From positions 246,845 to 310,844 of the forward strand of contig CAWIHB010000013.1 of the NCBI GenBank assembly GCA_963835775.1: a stretch of 64,000 nucleotides of DNA. Reading direction: 5' to 3'. Shown here piece after piece: positions 54,879 through 63,705 of the stretch. Made by a program: the position numbers and the translations under genes. Every line of letters begins with the position of its first letter. Position 1 is the first letter of the stretch. A model generated the notes under the pieces. It was not told the DNA's origin, searched no databases, and saw only the letters and a list, made by a program, of their open reading frames with translations. Source of the DNA: Palsa-504 sp963835775. GTDB lineage: Bacteria; Actinomycetota; Actinomycetes; Streptosporangiales; Streptosporangiaceae.

Positions 54879-55721
54879 TTACCTCTTATGGCGATAACTG
54901 AGACGGTCCCGCGCCATCCTGGTTCTGCCCGCGGCTTCGTTAGCGGCGGCCACTCGTAGCGCCCTGTCCAGATCAGGCCGGCCGATCAAACCGTTCGCCA
55001 GCAGGAACTGCGCAAGCTCACGCTGGTGGTGCTGTTCGTTCCAGATGCGGCGCTGAAGCTCTTTCTTGAACTCCCCCACCGTTCCCTCGGCGCTGAGGTC
55101 CAGGGCAATGGCAACATCGATCATTGCCGTGGTCCGCGGCGCGACCGTGCCCAGTATGTAGTCCCGGTAGTAGTAGGCCAGGGCCATGCGGGCCAGGGCG
55201 TTCCGCCTGAAATAGGCGTCCACCTTGGACACGGCGTCCGGAAGCGCCGGGCTGACAGATCCGGGCACCTGGGCAGGCCCGACCGTGTTCTCCTTGGTCG
55301 GGCCGAGGACGGTACCGGTCAATTCCTCGGGCCGCTGAGGGTCCTCCGCCGAGGTGCTGACGCGCAGCGGCAGAATCCACTTCCCGACACTGACCACCCA
55401 CGCGCCCTCGGTCAGTTCCACCGGGTGCGTCTCAAAGCGCGGCAGGGCAGGCGGCAGCGTGTTCACCGCCTGGGCCTGCACTTCCTTGAAATGCCCAGGC
55501 GACCCGTCTGTGTACGGTGCCAGGTAGACCGCGTGAGTGGTGTCGCGGCTGAACAGTTCCCAGCGGTATTGCACGTGCCGCAGGCCCGGGCAGCGGGGCG
55601 AGCGGTGCAGCGTCGGGTCCCGGCCGGCGCTGAGCGTGGTCCGGTCCAGCCAGGTGATCTGATCGGGTGAGCAACTGAACCAGTCGCTGCGCCCCGCGGG
55701 CCAGATAACAAGCTCTGTCAT
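54879..55721 (-). CDS. Unknown protein of the kinase/FHA cluster
   Basis: About 280 residues from ATG 55721; the in-frame ATG at 55763 is less likely. The N-terminal half is rich in aromatic and beta-type residues (TELVIWPAGRSDWFSCSPDQ, RHVQYRWELFSRDTTHAVYL). The C-terminal half is helical (DAYFRRNALARMALAYYYRD, EGTVGEFKKELQRRIWNEQH, LIGRPDLDRALRVAAANEA). No known domain recognised, no signal peptide or membrane segment. It lies 102 bases downstream of the FHA gene on the same strand and is probably co-transcribed, perhaps as a phosphorylation substrate or effector. Confidence 0.7.
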   Translation of the reverse strand: MTELVIWPAGRSDWFSCSPDQITWLDRTTLSAGRDPTLHRSPRCPGLRHVQYRWELFSRDTTHAVYLAPYTDGSPGHFKEVQAQAVNTLPPALPRFETHPVELTEGAWVVSVGKWILPLRVSTSAEDPQRPEELTGTVLGPTKENTVGPAQVPGSVSPALPDAVSKVDAYFRRNALARMALAYYYRDYILGTVAPRTTAMIDVAIALDLSAEGTVGEFKKELQRRIWNEQHHQRELAQFLLANGLIGRPDLDRALRVAAANEAAGRTRMARDRLSYRHKR

Positions 55722-55823
55722 CGGACTTACCCGTCGCCCCCGTGGATGGCCGAGCAAGCGCACCCGTCCGCCGATGCCATGTCAGCGATGATAATCAGGA
55801 CATTCCCTGACCGCGCCCGGCCT

Positions 55824-56309
55824 TCATCGGGCACTCGGCACCAGCAGCCGGAACTGCGTATGGAATCCAAACCGCAGCCGATCGCCGTCGGTGACCGGGA
55901 GCCGTTGCCCAGGCTCGGCCGGCTGGCCGTTGACCCACGTCGGGCCCGCGGAATCCGCGGGTTGCAGCCACCATTGCCCCTCGCAGTACTCGATCTTGGC
56001 GTGCTCGCGGCCCACCGTCGGGTCGGTGAGCACTATGTCGCTGCCGGGATCGCGGCCGACCGTCACCGAATGGCTGGCCAGCAGGTACTCACCGGCCTGC
56101 CCCTGTTCGCCCCACAGCCAGGCGAGCAACGGTCCGCCGGAACCCGGCGGGCGGGCCGCGTCCGGCCAGTCCGCACCGGCCTCCCGGGCAGCGGGTGCCG
56201 GCCCGTCGATCGTGTCCGCGTCGGCATACGGCCCGCGTGCTGCCCCACCTGGTTGGCAGGCCATCGGCTGGGTCTGTTCACCGTGCCCCTGCGGCGCCGC
56301 GCCGGTCAT
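55824..56309 (-). CDS. FHA-domain protein
   Basis: 161 residues from ATG 56309, which overlaps the kinase stop (ATGA) and has GGGGAGG at 6 bases. After an 80-residue acidic/Pro-rich leader containing Thr and Ser that could be phosphorylated (DADTIDGPAP), a forkhead-associated domain follows. It has SVTVGRDPGSDIVLTDPTVGREHAKIEY, WWLQPADSAGPTWVNGQPAEPG and DGDRLRFG, including the Arg, Ser/Thr-binding and Asn residues expected. It should bind phosphothreonine made by the coupled kinase. Confidence 0.9.
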   Translation of the reverse strand: MTGAAPQGHGEQTQPMACQPGGAARGPYADADTIDGPAPAAREAGADWPDAARPPGSGGPLLAWLWGEQGQAGEYLLASHSVTVGRDPGSDIVLTDPTVGREHAKIEYCEGQWWLQPADSAGPTWVNGQPAEPGQRLPVTDGDRLRFGFHTQFRLLVPSAR

Positions 56310-57535
56310 CGGCGTTCCTCCCCGGTGCCGCGGTAGCCCAGGGACCCCGGCTGCGCCGCGGCTTCGGAGAGCGTCTCCAGGTCGAGGGTGCCCTGGCCGG
56401 GCAGGTCTGCGGGTATTCCGTCGAGCGTGGTCCCTGCGCTCGGCGGAACCTGCCAGGACCCCGGCGTCGCCGGCTGGCGGGCCAGGCTGCCACGGTCCGC
56501 GCAGCCGCGCGTTCTTCGGCTCGTGGGTCACCCGGGGACCCACGAGGAAGCGGGCCTCGGGCCGGCCTTCGATCCGCTTGCGCACCGCGATCAGCTGGGC
56601 CTGGATCCGGTCGGCCAGGGTGTGTGGGGAGCCGGGGCAGCGCAGGTGCGGGTCGGTGCGCAGCCACTGGCGCACCAGCATGTCCAGGTCCTCGGGAACG
56701 TAGCCGATGAGGTCGCGGACGGGAACCGGGTCCACCGTGCTGATCAGGCTCGTGATGTCGGGGGAGGACTGGTACTGCCCGGAGCAGTCGACCCGGCCCA
56801 GCGCGCGGGCCTCCCGGTAGAGCGGCGGATAGCCGGGCAGCATCCGGTACATCACCGCGCCCAGGGCACGGACGTCCGCGTTCCTGCTGATCCAGTTGGG
56901 CGGCGGGCCATCTGCTCGGGCGGGGCGTAGAACGGGGTGAAGCGTGCCACCGCGGTGGTGTCGTTGCCGCCGTTCGCCCGCTGGTACTGCTGTGCCAGGC
57001 CGAAATCGATGAGCTTGACCTGCCCGTCCTCGGTCAGGGCGACATTCGCCAGCTTCGATGGAGGTGCACCAGGCCCAGATCCCAGGCGGCGCGCAGGCGG
57101 GCGAGTATCTGAACAGCGACGTCCAGCACCTGGCCGATGGTCAGCGTGTCCTGCTCGGCAGCCGCGCGCAGGTGCCGTTCGAGCGTGATCGGATACAGGC
57201 GGGTGACGATGTAGAAGCCGTGGTCCGCATCGAGGTCGCCATCCAGCGCCTCGGCGATGTTGGCGTGAACCGGGCCCAGTGGCCGCGACATCTCCATCTG
57301 GGCATGACGTTGTTCGCGCAGTGCCTTGCTGTCCACGGGCCCCGGCGGCGGCGCGACTATCTTGACGACGGCCTCGGCCGGGAATTCCTCATTCTCGTCC
57401 ACGGCCACGAACGGAACCCGGCCCGAGTGCGGCGCATCGGCGAGCGGCCGCTGGACATGCCACCGGTTCCCGATTACCCAGCCCCGGCCGCCTGCGGCGG
57501 CCGGTTCTCCGGTGCGGACCGCCTGGGCCAGTCAT
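56306..57535 (-). pseudogene. Ser/Thr protein kinase (Hanks type), several frameshifts
   Basis: The kinase is readable across frames: WVIGNRWHVQRPLAD (nucleotide-binding start), AEAVVKIV (the ATP-binding Lys), GFYIVTRLYPITLERHL, LVHLH...KLANVALTEDGQVKLIDFGLAQ (catalytic loop and DFG), FTPFYAPPEQM, and PPNWISRNADVRALGAVMYRML. The tail is SWQVPPSAGTTLDGIPADL ending ERR at 56306. Breaks lie near 57058 (in the catalytic loop), near 56915 (one C missing in CCCC) and near 56480-56540; the start at 57535 needs another correction. Because the HxD loop is hit, presence of the catalytic Asp cannot be judged. Coupled to the FHA gene. Confidence 0.72.
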
Positions 57536-57630
57536 TCCGTTGCCGGCCATCCCATGGTCGGGGTTGCAGGGCCGCTGCCGTTCGCGCCGTGTTCGCGCCG
57601 TTACCGCTCACGCCGTCGCGCCGTTACCGC

Positions 57631-58916
57631 TCACGCCAATACCCACCAGCGAGCCGGCAGGACAGCCGCGGTGCCACCGGTGAACGCGGCCGAGCCCGTG
57701 GCGGTGGTCCGCAGGCCGGGGTTCAGCGCCACGATGCGCTGGTGTATCCAGGCCTCGGTCACGGCCTGGTGGGACTTGAGGTCGAAGTCACGGGTGATGG
57801 CCTGCTTGCGGCTCTCGTGATCGCTGTCGGCCGCCGCGTCGGCACGGGAGTTACGGACCAGGCGGACCGCCGCGTTGCGCTGCAGGACGTCATGCACGGT
57901 TCCCGGTGAGAACGTCTTGAGCAGGACCGGGGCGAGGTCGATGAACATCAGCGCCGACCACAGCAGCAAGCGCCGCAGCAGAAAACCTGAATTCTGCCAG
58001 GCTCAGCGTATCCAGTGCCCGCTCCCGGGCCAGCAGGCCGTTGTCGGCGTCGATCTTCTTGGTCGCTGCCGCGATCTTGGCGGCCGTCTGCTTGCTGAGC
58101 GCCGCCGCCTGTTCCCGCGCCTGGGCGGATTACGCTACTCACCGTGCGCTGAGCCTTGTTCTGCAGACGGCCGTCGGCCTGCCAGATCTGGTAATCCTGC
58201 GTGGTCTGCGGGCCGGGGCCAGGCACCTGGGTGACCAGGCCGGGCGGCAGGTTGTGGCATTGTGCGGTCAGTTCGCAAAGGTAGATCCGGTGCGCCTTAC
58301 CGGCCTTCTGGGTGGCGGCCCGCAAGGCTTTCTGATCGGCCGCCACCGGCTGGTTGATAATGGCGAGTTGCCTGGCAGCCGCGGCGTTGATCTGCGCGGT
58401 CTGCTGGCTTATGTCGGCGAGGTGCTGAGCAGCGAGTTGCTGGTTGATCTCCGGGCCGAATATCGCCAGCACGATCGGCTCGCTGATGACCAGGCCGACG
58501 AGGGCGGCCATGATGAAGCGGACCGCGAAGTGCACCGCCTTGGACCGCGCCTGCTGCCGCTGGGTCGGCACCGGGTCATCGGCGGTCAGCGGGCCGTAGT
58601 CGAGACTGCTCACGATCCAGCGGTCGAAGTTGAGCACGATCGCGCCCCAGAGCAGGCCCACCGGCAGGTAGAAGGGCCAGTCCCGGGCGTTGAAGACCAG
58701 CGACAGCGCCACGGTGAGCGAGGCGGTGGCCGCGGTCGCGGTGAGCAGGACGATGGCGCCCATCGATGTGTAGCGCGCCCGGTCCGGCACGGTCCGCACG
58801 TACTGCGGATCGACGCCCGCCACGCGCAGCAGCCCGCTGGTGTGGATCAGCCACCACACCGCCAGCGGGACCAGCACGATCGCGGCGCATATCACCACCA
58901 GGGCGAGCCCAGGCAT
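57631..58916 (-). pseudogene. DUF4407-type membrane protein, frameshifted
   Basis: From ATG 58916 (AAGGGGAAATCC upstream): two hydrophobic segments near the start (LVVICAAIVLVPLAVWWLIH; SMGAIVLLTATAATASLTVA), then WPFYLPVGLLWGAIVLNFDRWIVSS, FIMAALVGLVISEPIVLAIFG and a long coiled region. This is the DUF4407 layout. Frame breaks near 58140 and near 57970 separate it from EQAAALSKQTAAKIAAATKK and from LLLWSALMFIDLAPVLLKTF, the last membrane helix. It ends at 57631. DUF4407 function is unknown; here it is sandwiched between kinase and FHA genes. Confidence 0.72.
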
Positions 58917-58962
58917 GGATTTCCCCTTCCGCCAGTGGCGGAACCGGCACCGGGCGCGGCGG

Positions 58963-60106
58963 TTACCTGATGACCACCGCGGACACTGGTGCGCTTGACT
59001 GCTGGCCCCACCGGATGGCGTCGCCGTCCCGTACGACGTGCTCACTTGTCGGCGGGGTGCCGTTCAGCAGCACTCCGTTGCGGCCCAGGACGGTGATCCG
59101 CCACTCGCCGCCGGTGCAGGTGAACGTGGCATGCACGCGGGAAACGGTGGGCTCCCCGGGCAACGGAAGCTCCACCGCCTTGCCACGCCCGGCGCGGGCG
59201 CCGGAAACACGGGTTTCGGCGACGGCGCCGTTGGTGATCAGCCGCAGCAACGGTGTCAGGGCGGGCTCGGCGACCGTCGCGGCGCCCGCCAGGAAGGCCG
59301 GGGCCACCGCCAGTTCGGACTTGGTCCGGCCGTCGCGGAAGGGCCCGACGCCGGCACTGGCAGTCAGCCGGACTGACGCACCGACATGGTCTGGCACACC
59401 GGCTAGGGGCTGGCGCGCCACCAGGGCCAGCATGCTGACCGGGTAGGCCGCGCACACCGGGTCCACGCTGGCGACGAGCCCACCTGGTGCCAGGCACACC
59501 GGCGACCGGGTCCACGCTGGTGACCGGGTCCGCGGACAGGGTCATGGCAGCCGAGCGACGACCGCTGCCGGAGCCGGTAGCGGCCCGGTGGGACCGCCTC
59601 ATCCGGGACGACGCCCACCTCGAGCGGGACGTTACTGACAACCCGCGCGGAGTGCGCGGCAACCTCCGCCGCGTAGGCCTCGGCCGCGCTGGCGTTCACC
59701 AGGTTGAGGTCGATCAACTCGGCCAGGGACTCGATGTCGTCAGGGTTCATCCGGAGTTCCACGGCATTGGGCGCGAGCAGCGAGCCCTGCGGGGTCACGA
59801 TGAACACCTCGGGCAGATGGCGCAGTGCCACGCTGCAACACGTCCCGGCCGTCACGCCACGGCCGGCTGGCGGCACGGTGGAACCACGGATGGTCCCTGC
59901 CGAACCCGAGCAGCCGCAGCACCACGACCACACCTCCGGCAACGGCGCCGAATAGCAGCAGCAGGATGGTACGCGGCCACCAGCGACCCGGAACCCATCA
60001 CGAAAACCAGCCAGAGCCCGGCGATCCCGGCTGCAAGCAGCCACCGCTTCCGGCTCCGCGCCTGCAGCGGAGCCCGGACACGCGCCGTGGAACCGCGGTA
60101 AGCCAT
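58963..60106 (-). pseudogene. Membrane-anchored FHA-domain protein, frameshifted
   Basis: ATG 60106 (AAAGGAGAG upstream) opens AYRGSTARVRAPLQ, membrane helices RWLLAAGIAGLWLVFVM and, in the next frame, LLLLFGAVAGGVVVVLRLLG. The middle part EVFIVTPQGSLLAPNAVELR and IDLNLVNASAAEAYAAEVA leads, after further frame changes near 59540-59480, to a C-terminal FHA domain. There VELPLPGEPTVSRVHATFTCTGGEWRITV and GRNGVLLNGTPP end at 58963. At least three indels. First gene of the kinase cluster; it would present an FHA domain next to the membrane. Confidence 0.68.
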
Positions 60107-60324
60107 CGGCTCTCCTTTCACGCTGGCGCCGCTCGGCCGCTGTGGCTGGGTCTGCATCCCGTGATCCGCTGCTCAGCATGGGCGGCACCGCGCCGCGGGG
60201 TCAACGATCCGCCCCGACTTCCCAGACATCTGGGAAAACGCCCCGGCCGGGCCCGTGGGCTGCGACGACGGCAGCCACGCCGCTGCCAGAGCCCCTGCCG
60301 GGCCTGCCCCCGGAATCCCTGGAC

Positions 60325-61260
60325 CTAGTCCGGCAGCACAGCCAGGCGCAGCCGGCCAGCCGGTCCGGGTCCGCGATCACGTCGATCGTGGTGATCCGGC
60401 GCGCGTCGCTGACCGTCAGGGCCAGCACGACCCGCAACTGACCGGCGGGCGCGAAGACGATGCCCACGGCCCCGTCCACCAGGGCCAGCCGCGACTCCGC
60501 GGCCATGGCGGCGGCCGCGATCGCCCCGGTGGCGACCGTCTCTGCACCATGCAGCACGGTCGGGCGTCCGGACGGTACGGCGGCGGCATCGGCGGTCAGC
60601 GTAACGTCGGAATCAAGCAGCGCGACAAGGGCCGACAGGTCGCCGCCGCGGGAGGCGGCAAGGAACACGGCGGCCACCTCCCGCTGGCGGCCGACGTCGG
60701 CGGCATGGTCCGGGCTCGGCGCGCCGCGGACCCGGCGCCTGGCCCGGCTCGCGAGCTGCCGCGAGGCGTCCGGGGTGCGCCCGAGCACGTCCGCCACCTC
60801 GGTGAACGGCATGTCGAACATGTCGTGCAGGACGAATGCGAGCCGTTCGGCGGGGGTGAGCGTGTCCAGCACGACCAGCAGGGCGAGGCCGACCGAGTCC
60901 GCGAGCACGGCCTCGTTCTCCGGATCGCCCAGCGGTGCGGCAGCACCGGCCCCCGGCGACCCGGCCGCCGGGCCATCCCCGGCAGACGCCGCCACCGGCG
61001 CTGGCCAGGAGTCGCCCACCGGCTGCTCGGGCCGGCGCCGCCGGGACCGGAGCATGTTCAGGGACTACCCGGGCCACGACCGTCGTCAGCCAGCCGCCCA
61101 GGTTCTGCACCTCGCTGGCATTCGCGCTGGTCACCCGCAGCCAGGTGTCCTGCACCGCGTCGTCGGCGTCGCTCATCGAACCGAGCAGCCGGTAAGCCAC
61201 CGCGCGCAAGTGGTCGCGGTGCTCCTCGAAGGCGCCGGTCAGCCAGTCGCTGTCGGTCAT
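60325..61260 (-). pseudogene. ECF sigma factor of the SigJ/ECF41 type with SnoaL-like C-terminus, two frameshifts
   Basis: ATG 61260 opens TDSDWLTGAFEEHRDHLRAVAY, RLLGSMSDADDAVQDTWLR and VQNLGGWLTTVVARV. An extra base at 61066 breaks the frame, which resumes SLNMLRSRRRRPEQPVGDSW. Then follow region 4 (LTPAERLAFVLHDMFDMPFTEVADVLG) and a SnoaL/NTF2-like C-terminal domain (VAAVFLAASRGGDLSALVALLDSDVTL). A missing C near 60347 hides the natural end LAGLRLAVLPD with its TAG at 60325. ECF41 factors carry this C-terminal domain, which modulates activity in place of an anti-sigma factor. They act on an adjacent oxidoreductase/epimerase-type gene, as here. Confidence 0.82.
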
Positions 61261-61270
61261 TGGGAGGGGT

Positions 61271-61389
61271 GGTGGGGTCGCGGCTGACAGAGCGCGGGGC
61301 GGTGGGGTCGCGGCTGACAGAGCGCGGGGCGGTGGGGTCGCGGCTGACAGAGCGCGGGGCGGTGGGCCGGGGCTAGCAGAGCGCGGGGC
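61271..61389. repeat. 30-bp tandem repeat between sigma factor and its promoter
   Basis: Three exact units of GGTGGGGTCGCGGCTGACAG plus AGCGCGGGGC (61271-61360) are followed by one 29-base variant and a partial unit to about 61412. They lie in the 5' leader of the sigma gene, just upstream of its start. No spacers separate the units, so this is not a CRISPR. Confidence 0.9.
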
Positions 61390-61410
61390 GGTGGGTCCGG
61401 AGCTGGCATC

Positions 61411-61437
61411 TGTCACATTCCCTCGTTGCCTGGTGTC
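61411..61437 (+). promoter_or_regulatory. ECF41-type promoter toward the epimerase-like gene
   Basis: TGTCACA (61411-61417), 16 bases, then TGTC (61434-61437). ECF41 promoters are known as TGTCACA-N16-CGTC; here the -10 tetramer differs in one base. It drives rightward toward 61534. Confidence 0.65.
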
Positions 61438-61445
61438 ACCACACT

Positions 61446-61472
61446 GACACCTGCCACCGCGCCGATGTGACA
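61446..61472 (-). promoter_or_regulatory. ECF41-type promoter toward the sigma factor gene
   Basis: On the minus strand TGTCACA (61472-61466), 16 bases, then TGTC (61449-61446). This is the same arrangement as the rightward promoter, only 8 bases away, and points to autoregulation of the sigma factor. Confidence 0.65.
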
Positions 61473-61533
61473 TGCGGGGCAGGTACCCGAGCGGGCCTTC
61501 GCCAGAAGGACCGCATCCGACAAGGAGGAAACG

Positions 61534-62328
61534 ATGACGTCACTCATCCTGGTGACCGGCGGCACGGGCACGCTCGGCCGCCGTGTCGTGCCGCGCCTGC
61601 TGGCGGCGGGCTGCCGGGTACGGGTGCTCAGCCGGCACGCTCGCGAGGCGGCGGACGGCGTCGAGTACGTGACCGGTGACCTGCTCAAGAACGAGGGAAT
61701 CCCAGCCGCGGTGGCGGGCGCAGAGATCATCATGCACTGCGCCGGGGGCCGCAAGGACGACGACGTCGCGACCAGGAACCTGGTCGCGGCGGCGTCCCGG
61801 GCCGGGCATCCGCACCTGGTGTTCATCTCGGTGGTCGGCGCCGACCGGATCCCCGTGGTCAGCGCCACCGACCGGGCGATGTTCGGCTACTTCGGGTTCA
61901 AGCTCGCCGCGGAGCGGGTCGTTACCGAATCCGGCCTGCCCTGGACGATCCTGCGGGCCACCCAGTTCCACGACCTTTCCCTGACGGTGCTGGGGCAGAT
62001 GGCGAAGCTGCCGGTGATCCCGGTCCCGGCCGGAGTCCGGTTCCAGCCGGTCGACACCGACGAGGTCGCCGCCCGGCTCGTGGAACTGGCGCTCGGCGCC
62101 CCGGCCGGGCTGGTGCCTGACCTGGCCGGCCCACAGGTGTCCAGCATGGCCAGCCTGCTCCGCGGGTACCTGCGGGCGCGCGGGAAGCACCGGCTGCTGG
62201 TGCCGGTCTGGCTGCCGGGACGGGCCGCCCGCGCGGTGCGGGCCGGCGCCAACCTGGCGCCCGGCCGGGCGACGGGCCATCGGACCTGGGAGGAGTTCCT
62301 GGCCGAACGGGTGCCCGCACCAACCTGA
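61534..62328 (+). CDS. NAD(P)-binding epimerase/NmrA-like protein (ECF41-linked)
   Basis: 264 residues; ATG with CAAGGAGG 6 bases upstream. Rossmann start LILVTGGTGTLGRRVVPRLLAAG, then VEYVTGDLLKN, HLVFISVVGADRIPV and FKLAAERVVTESGLPWTILRATQFHD. This is the atypical SDR/NmrA-like type that lacks a clear Tyr-X3-Lys pair. Such oxidoreductase/epimerase-type genes are the usual partners and targets of ECF41 sigma factors, and this one sits behind a matching promoter. Substrate unknown. Confidence 0.9.
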   Translation: MTSLILVTGGTGTLGRRVVPRLLAAGCRVRVLSRHAREAADGVEYVTGDLLKNEGIPAAVAGAEIIMHCAGGRKDDDVATRNLVAAASRAGHPHLVFISVVGADRIPVVSATDRAMFGYFGFKLAAERVVTESGLPWTILRATQFHDLSLTVLGQMAKLPVIPVPAGVRFQPVDTDEVAARLVELALGAPAGLVPDLAGPQVSSMASLLRGYLRARGKHRLLVPVWLPGRAARAVRAGANLAPGRATGHRTWEEFLAERVPAPT

Positions 62329-62356
62329 CCCGTCCCAGCCCCGGTGACCACATGTT

Positions 62357-62401
62357 GTAAAGGTCACTTGACATACGATCGAGGTAAAGTTACCTTGACA
62401 T
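62357..62401 (+). promoter_or_regulatory. Two operator/-35 copies before the DUF2178-like gene
   Basis: GTAAAGGTCACTTGACAT (62357-62374) and GTAAAGTTACCTTGACAT (62384-62401), 27 bases apart, match the motif at 53256-53325. TTGACA of the first copy is followed after 17 bases by TACCTT, a possible -10 box that lies inside the second copy. Bound repressor would block both elements. Confidence 0.7.
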
Positions 62402-62434
62402 CATGCGTAACGGGGCCGTGGAGGAGGCAGTCAG

Positions 62435-62914
62435 ATGAGGACGTTCATTCGCCCGCGGCTGTGGAAGCCCGGCATGATCTTCGTGGCCGGCACCGTGTTC
62501 GCCGCTGCGTGGCTGGTGCGCGGCGGCCACGCCTGGTATATCGCGCTCACCATCGAGGTGACCATTCTCATCTGGGCGGCCGTCATGTACATCAGGGGCG
62601 GCCAGAACACCGAGGAGGGCGCGCTGGCCGCCTCCCGGCGCGACGAGCGCCAGCAACTGATCAACCAGCGGTCGCGGGCCCTGGCCGGGAATGTCGCGAT
62701 GATCGCCTCGTTCGTCGGCCTGACGGCCGCGGTCGCCGTCAACGGCACCTGGTGGTGGCCGTGCGCGGTCATTTTCGGTGTCACCGGCTTCTCCTACCTC
62801 TACGGCCTGTCCAGGTTCGGCGTCGCCGAAGAGGGGCCGGCCGAGGACGAAGAGGGGTCGGCGGGCGGGGAAGCGAACTCCGGATACGAGGCCAGGTCCC
62901 AGGTCACCTCGTGA
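62435..62914 (+). CDS. DUF2178-like membrane protein
   Basis: 159 residues; ATG with GGAGG 7 bases upstream. Four hydrophobic segments in two pairs, separated by RRDERQQLINQRSRALAGNV, the hallmark of DUF2178-like proteins (DERQ..I..RS..LA). The tail is acidic and Gly-rich. It overlaps the next gene by GTGA. In many bacteria a small HTH repressor gene accompanies this family; none is seen here, though the upstream operator suggests one acts in trans. Confidence 0.82.
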   Translation: MRTFIRPRLWKPGMIFVAGTVFAAAWLVRGGHAWYIALTIEVTILIWAAVMYIRGGQNTEEGALAASRRDERQQLINQRSRALAGNVAMIASFVGLTAAVAVNGTWWWPCAVIFGVTGFSYLYGLSRFGVAEEGPAEDEEGSAGGEANSGYEARSQVTS

Positions 62915-63705
62915 CCCTGCGCACCGAGCGCCTGGCGCTGCGCCGGTTCACCACCGCCGACGCGGCGAACCTGCTCAGCCTGGATGGGGATCCGCTGGTC
63001 ATGCGCTTCCTGACCGGCACCACCAGGTCGGCGGCGCAGATCCGCGACGAGGTACTGCCCGAACTCGCGGGCTGCCATCTGCGCTTCCCCGGCTTCGGGT
63101 ACTGGGCCGCGGAGACCCGCGCCGACGGGCGGTTCATCGGCTGGTTCGGGCTGCGGCCGGTCACGCCGACCGACGACGCCATGGTGAACTGGCCCGACGC
63201 CCGTGGCCAGACCGGCGTCACCAGCATCGGCTACCGGCTGCGCCGCAGCGACTGGGGGCAGGGGTACGCCACCGAGGGCACGCGGGCACTGGTGCGCCTG
63301 GCGTTCACCGGCCTCGGGGCGCGCGAGGTCGTGGCCACCACCATGGCGGTGAACACCGGCTCCCGGCGGGTCATGGAAAAAGCCGGCCTGCGGTACGCCC
63401 GCACCGTGCACCTGGACTGGCCGGAGCCCCTCGACGGCAACGAGCACGGCGACGTCGAGTACCGCCTGCTCCGCGAGGAGTGGCTGCGCACCACCGGAGT
63501 TCATTTATGCGCTACGACGGCCCTCCAGGCGCCCCGCCGCCGGACGCCGGCGATCCCCGGGGTCAGCCAAGAGCCGCCGCCACGACGGCCCGGGCCTCCT
63601 CCTGGATCTCGGCCAGCGGCCCGGGGCCGCGGAACGACTCGGCGTAGAGCTTGTAGACGTCTTCGGTGCCGGACGGCCGGGCCGCGAACCAGCCGGACTC
63701 GGTGA
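62911..63705 (+). CDS. GNAT-family N-acetyltransferase, C-terminal end uncertain
   Basis: GTG 62911 overlaps the previous stop (GTGA), so the genes are coupled. Acetyltransf_3 features: LRTERLALRRFTTADAANLL, GYWAAETRADGRFIGWFGLR, SIGYRLRRSDWGQGYATEGTRAL and NTGSRRVMEKAGLRYARTVH. The family domain ends at about 63480 (YRLLREEWL). The remaining 70 residues are Arg/Pro-rich and overlap the convergent phosphoglucomutase gene, so a frame change or a stop lost near 63500 is likely. The acceptor is unknown. Confidence 0.85.
   Translation: MTLRTERLALRRFTTADAANLLSLDGDPLVMRFLTGTTRSAAQIRDEVLPELAGCHLRFPGFGYWAAETRADGRFIGWFGLRPVTPTDDAMVNWPDARGQTGVTSIGYRLRRSDWGQGYATEGTRALVRLAFTGLGAREVVATTMAVNTGSRRVMEKAGLRYARTVHLDWPEPLDGNEHGDVEYRLLREEWLRTTGVHLCATTALQAPRRRTPAIPGVSQEPPPRRPGPPPGSRPAARGRGTTRRRACRRLRCRTAGPRTSRTR

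Noticed and set aside
61271..61389. Possible CRISPR array
   Set aside because: The 30-bp units are directly adjacent, with no spacers and no cas genes.
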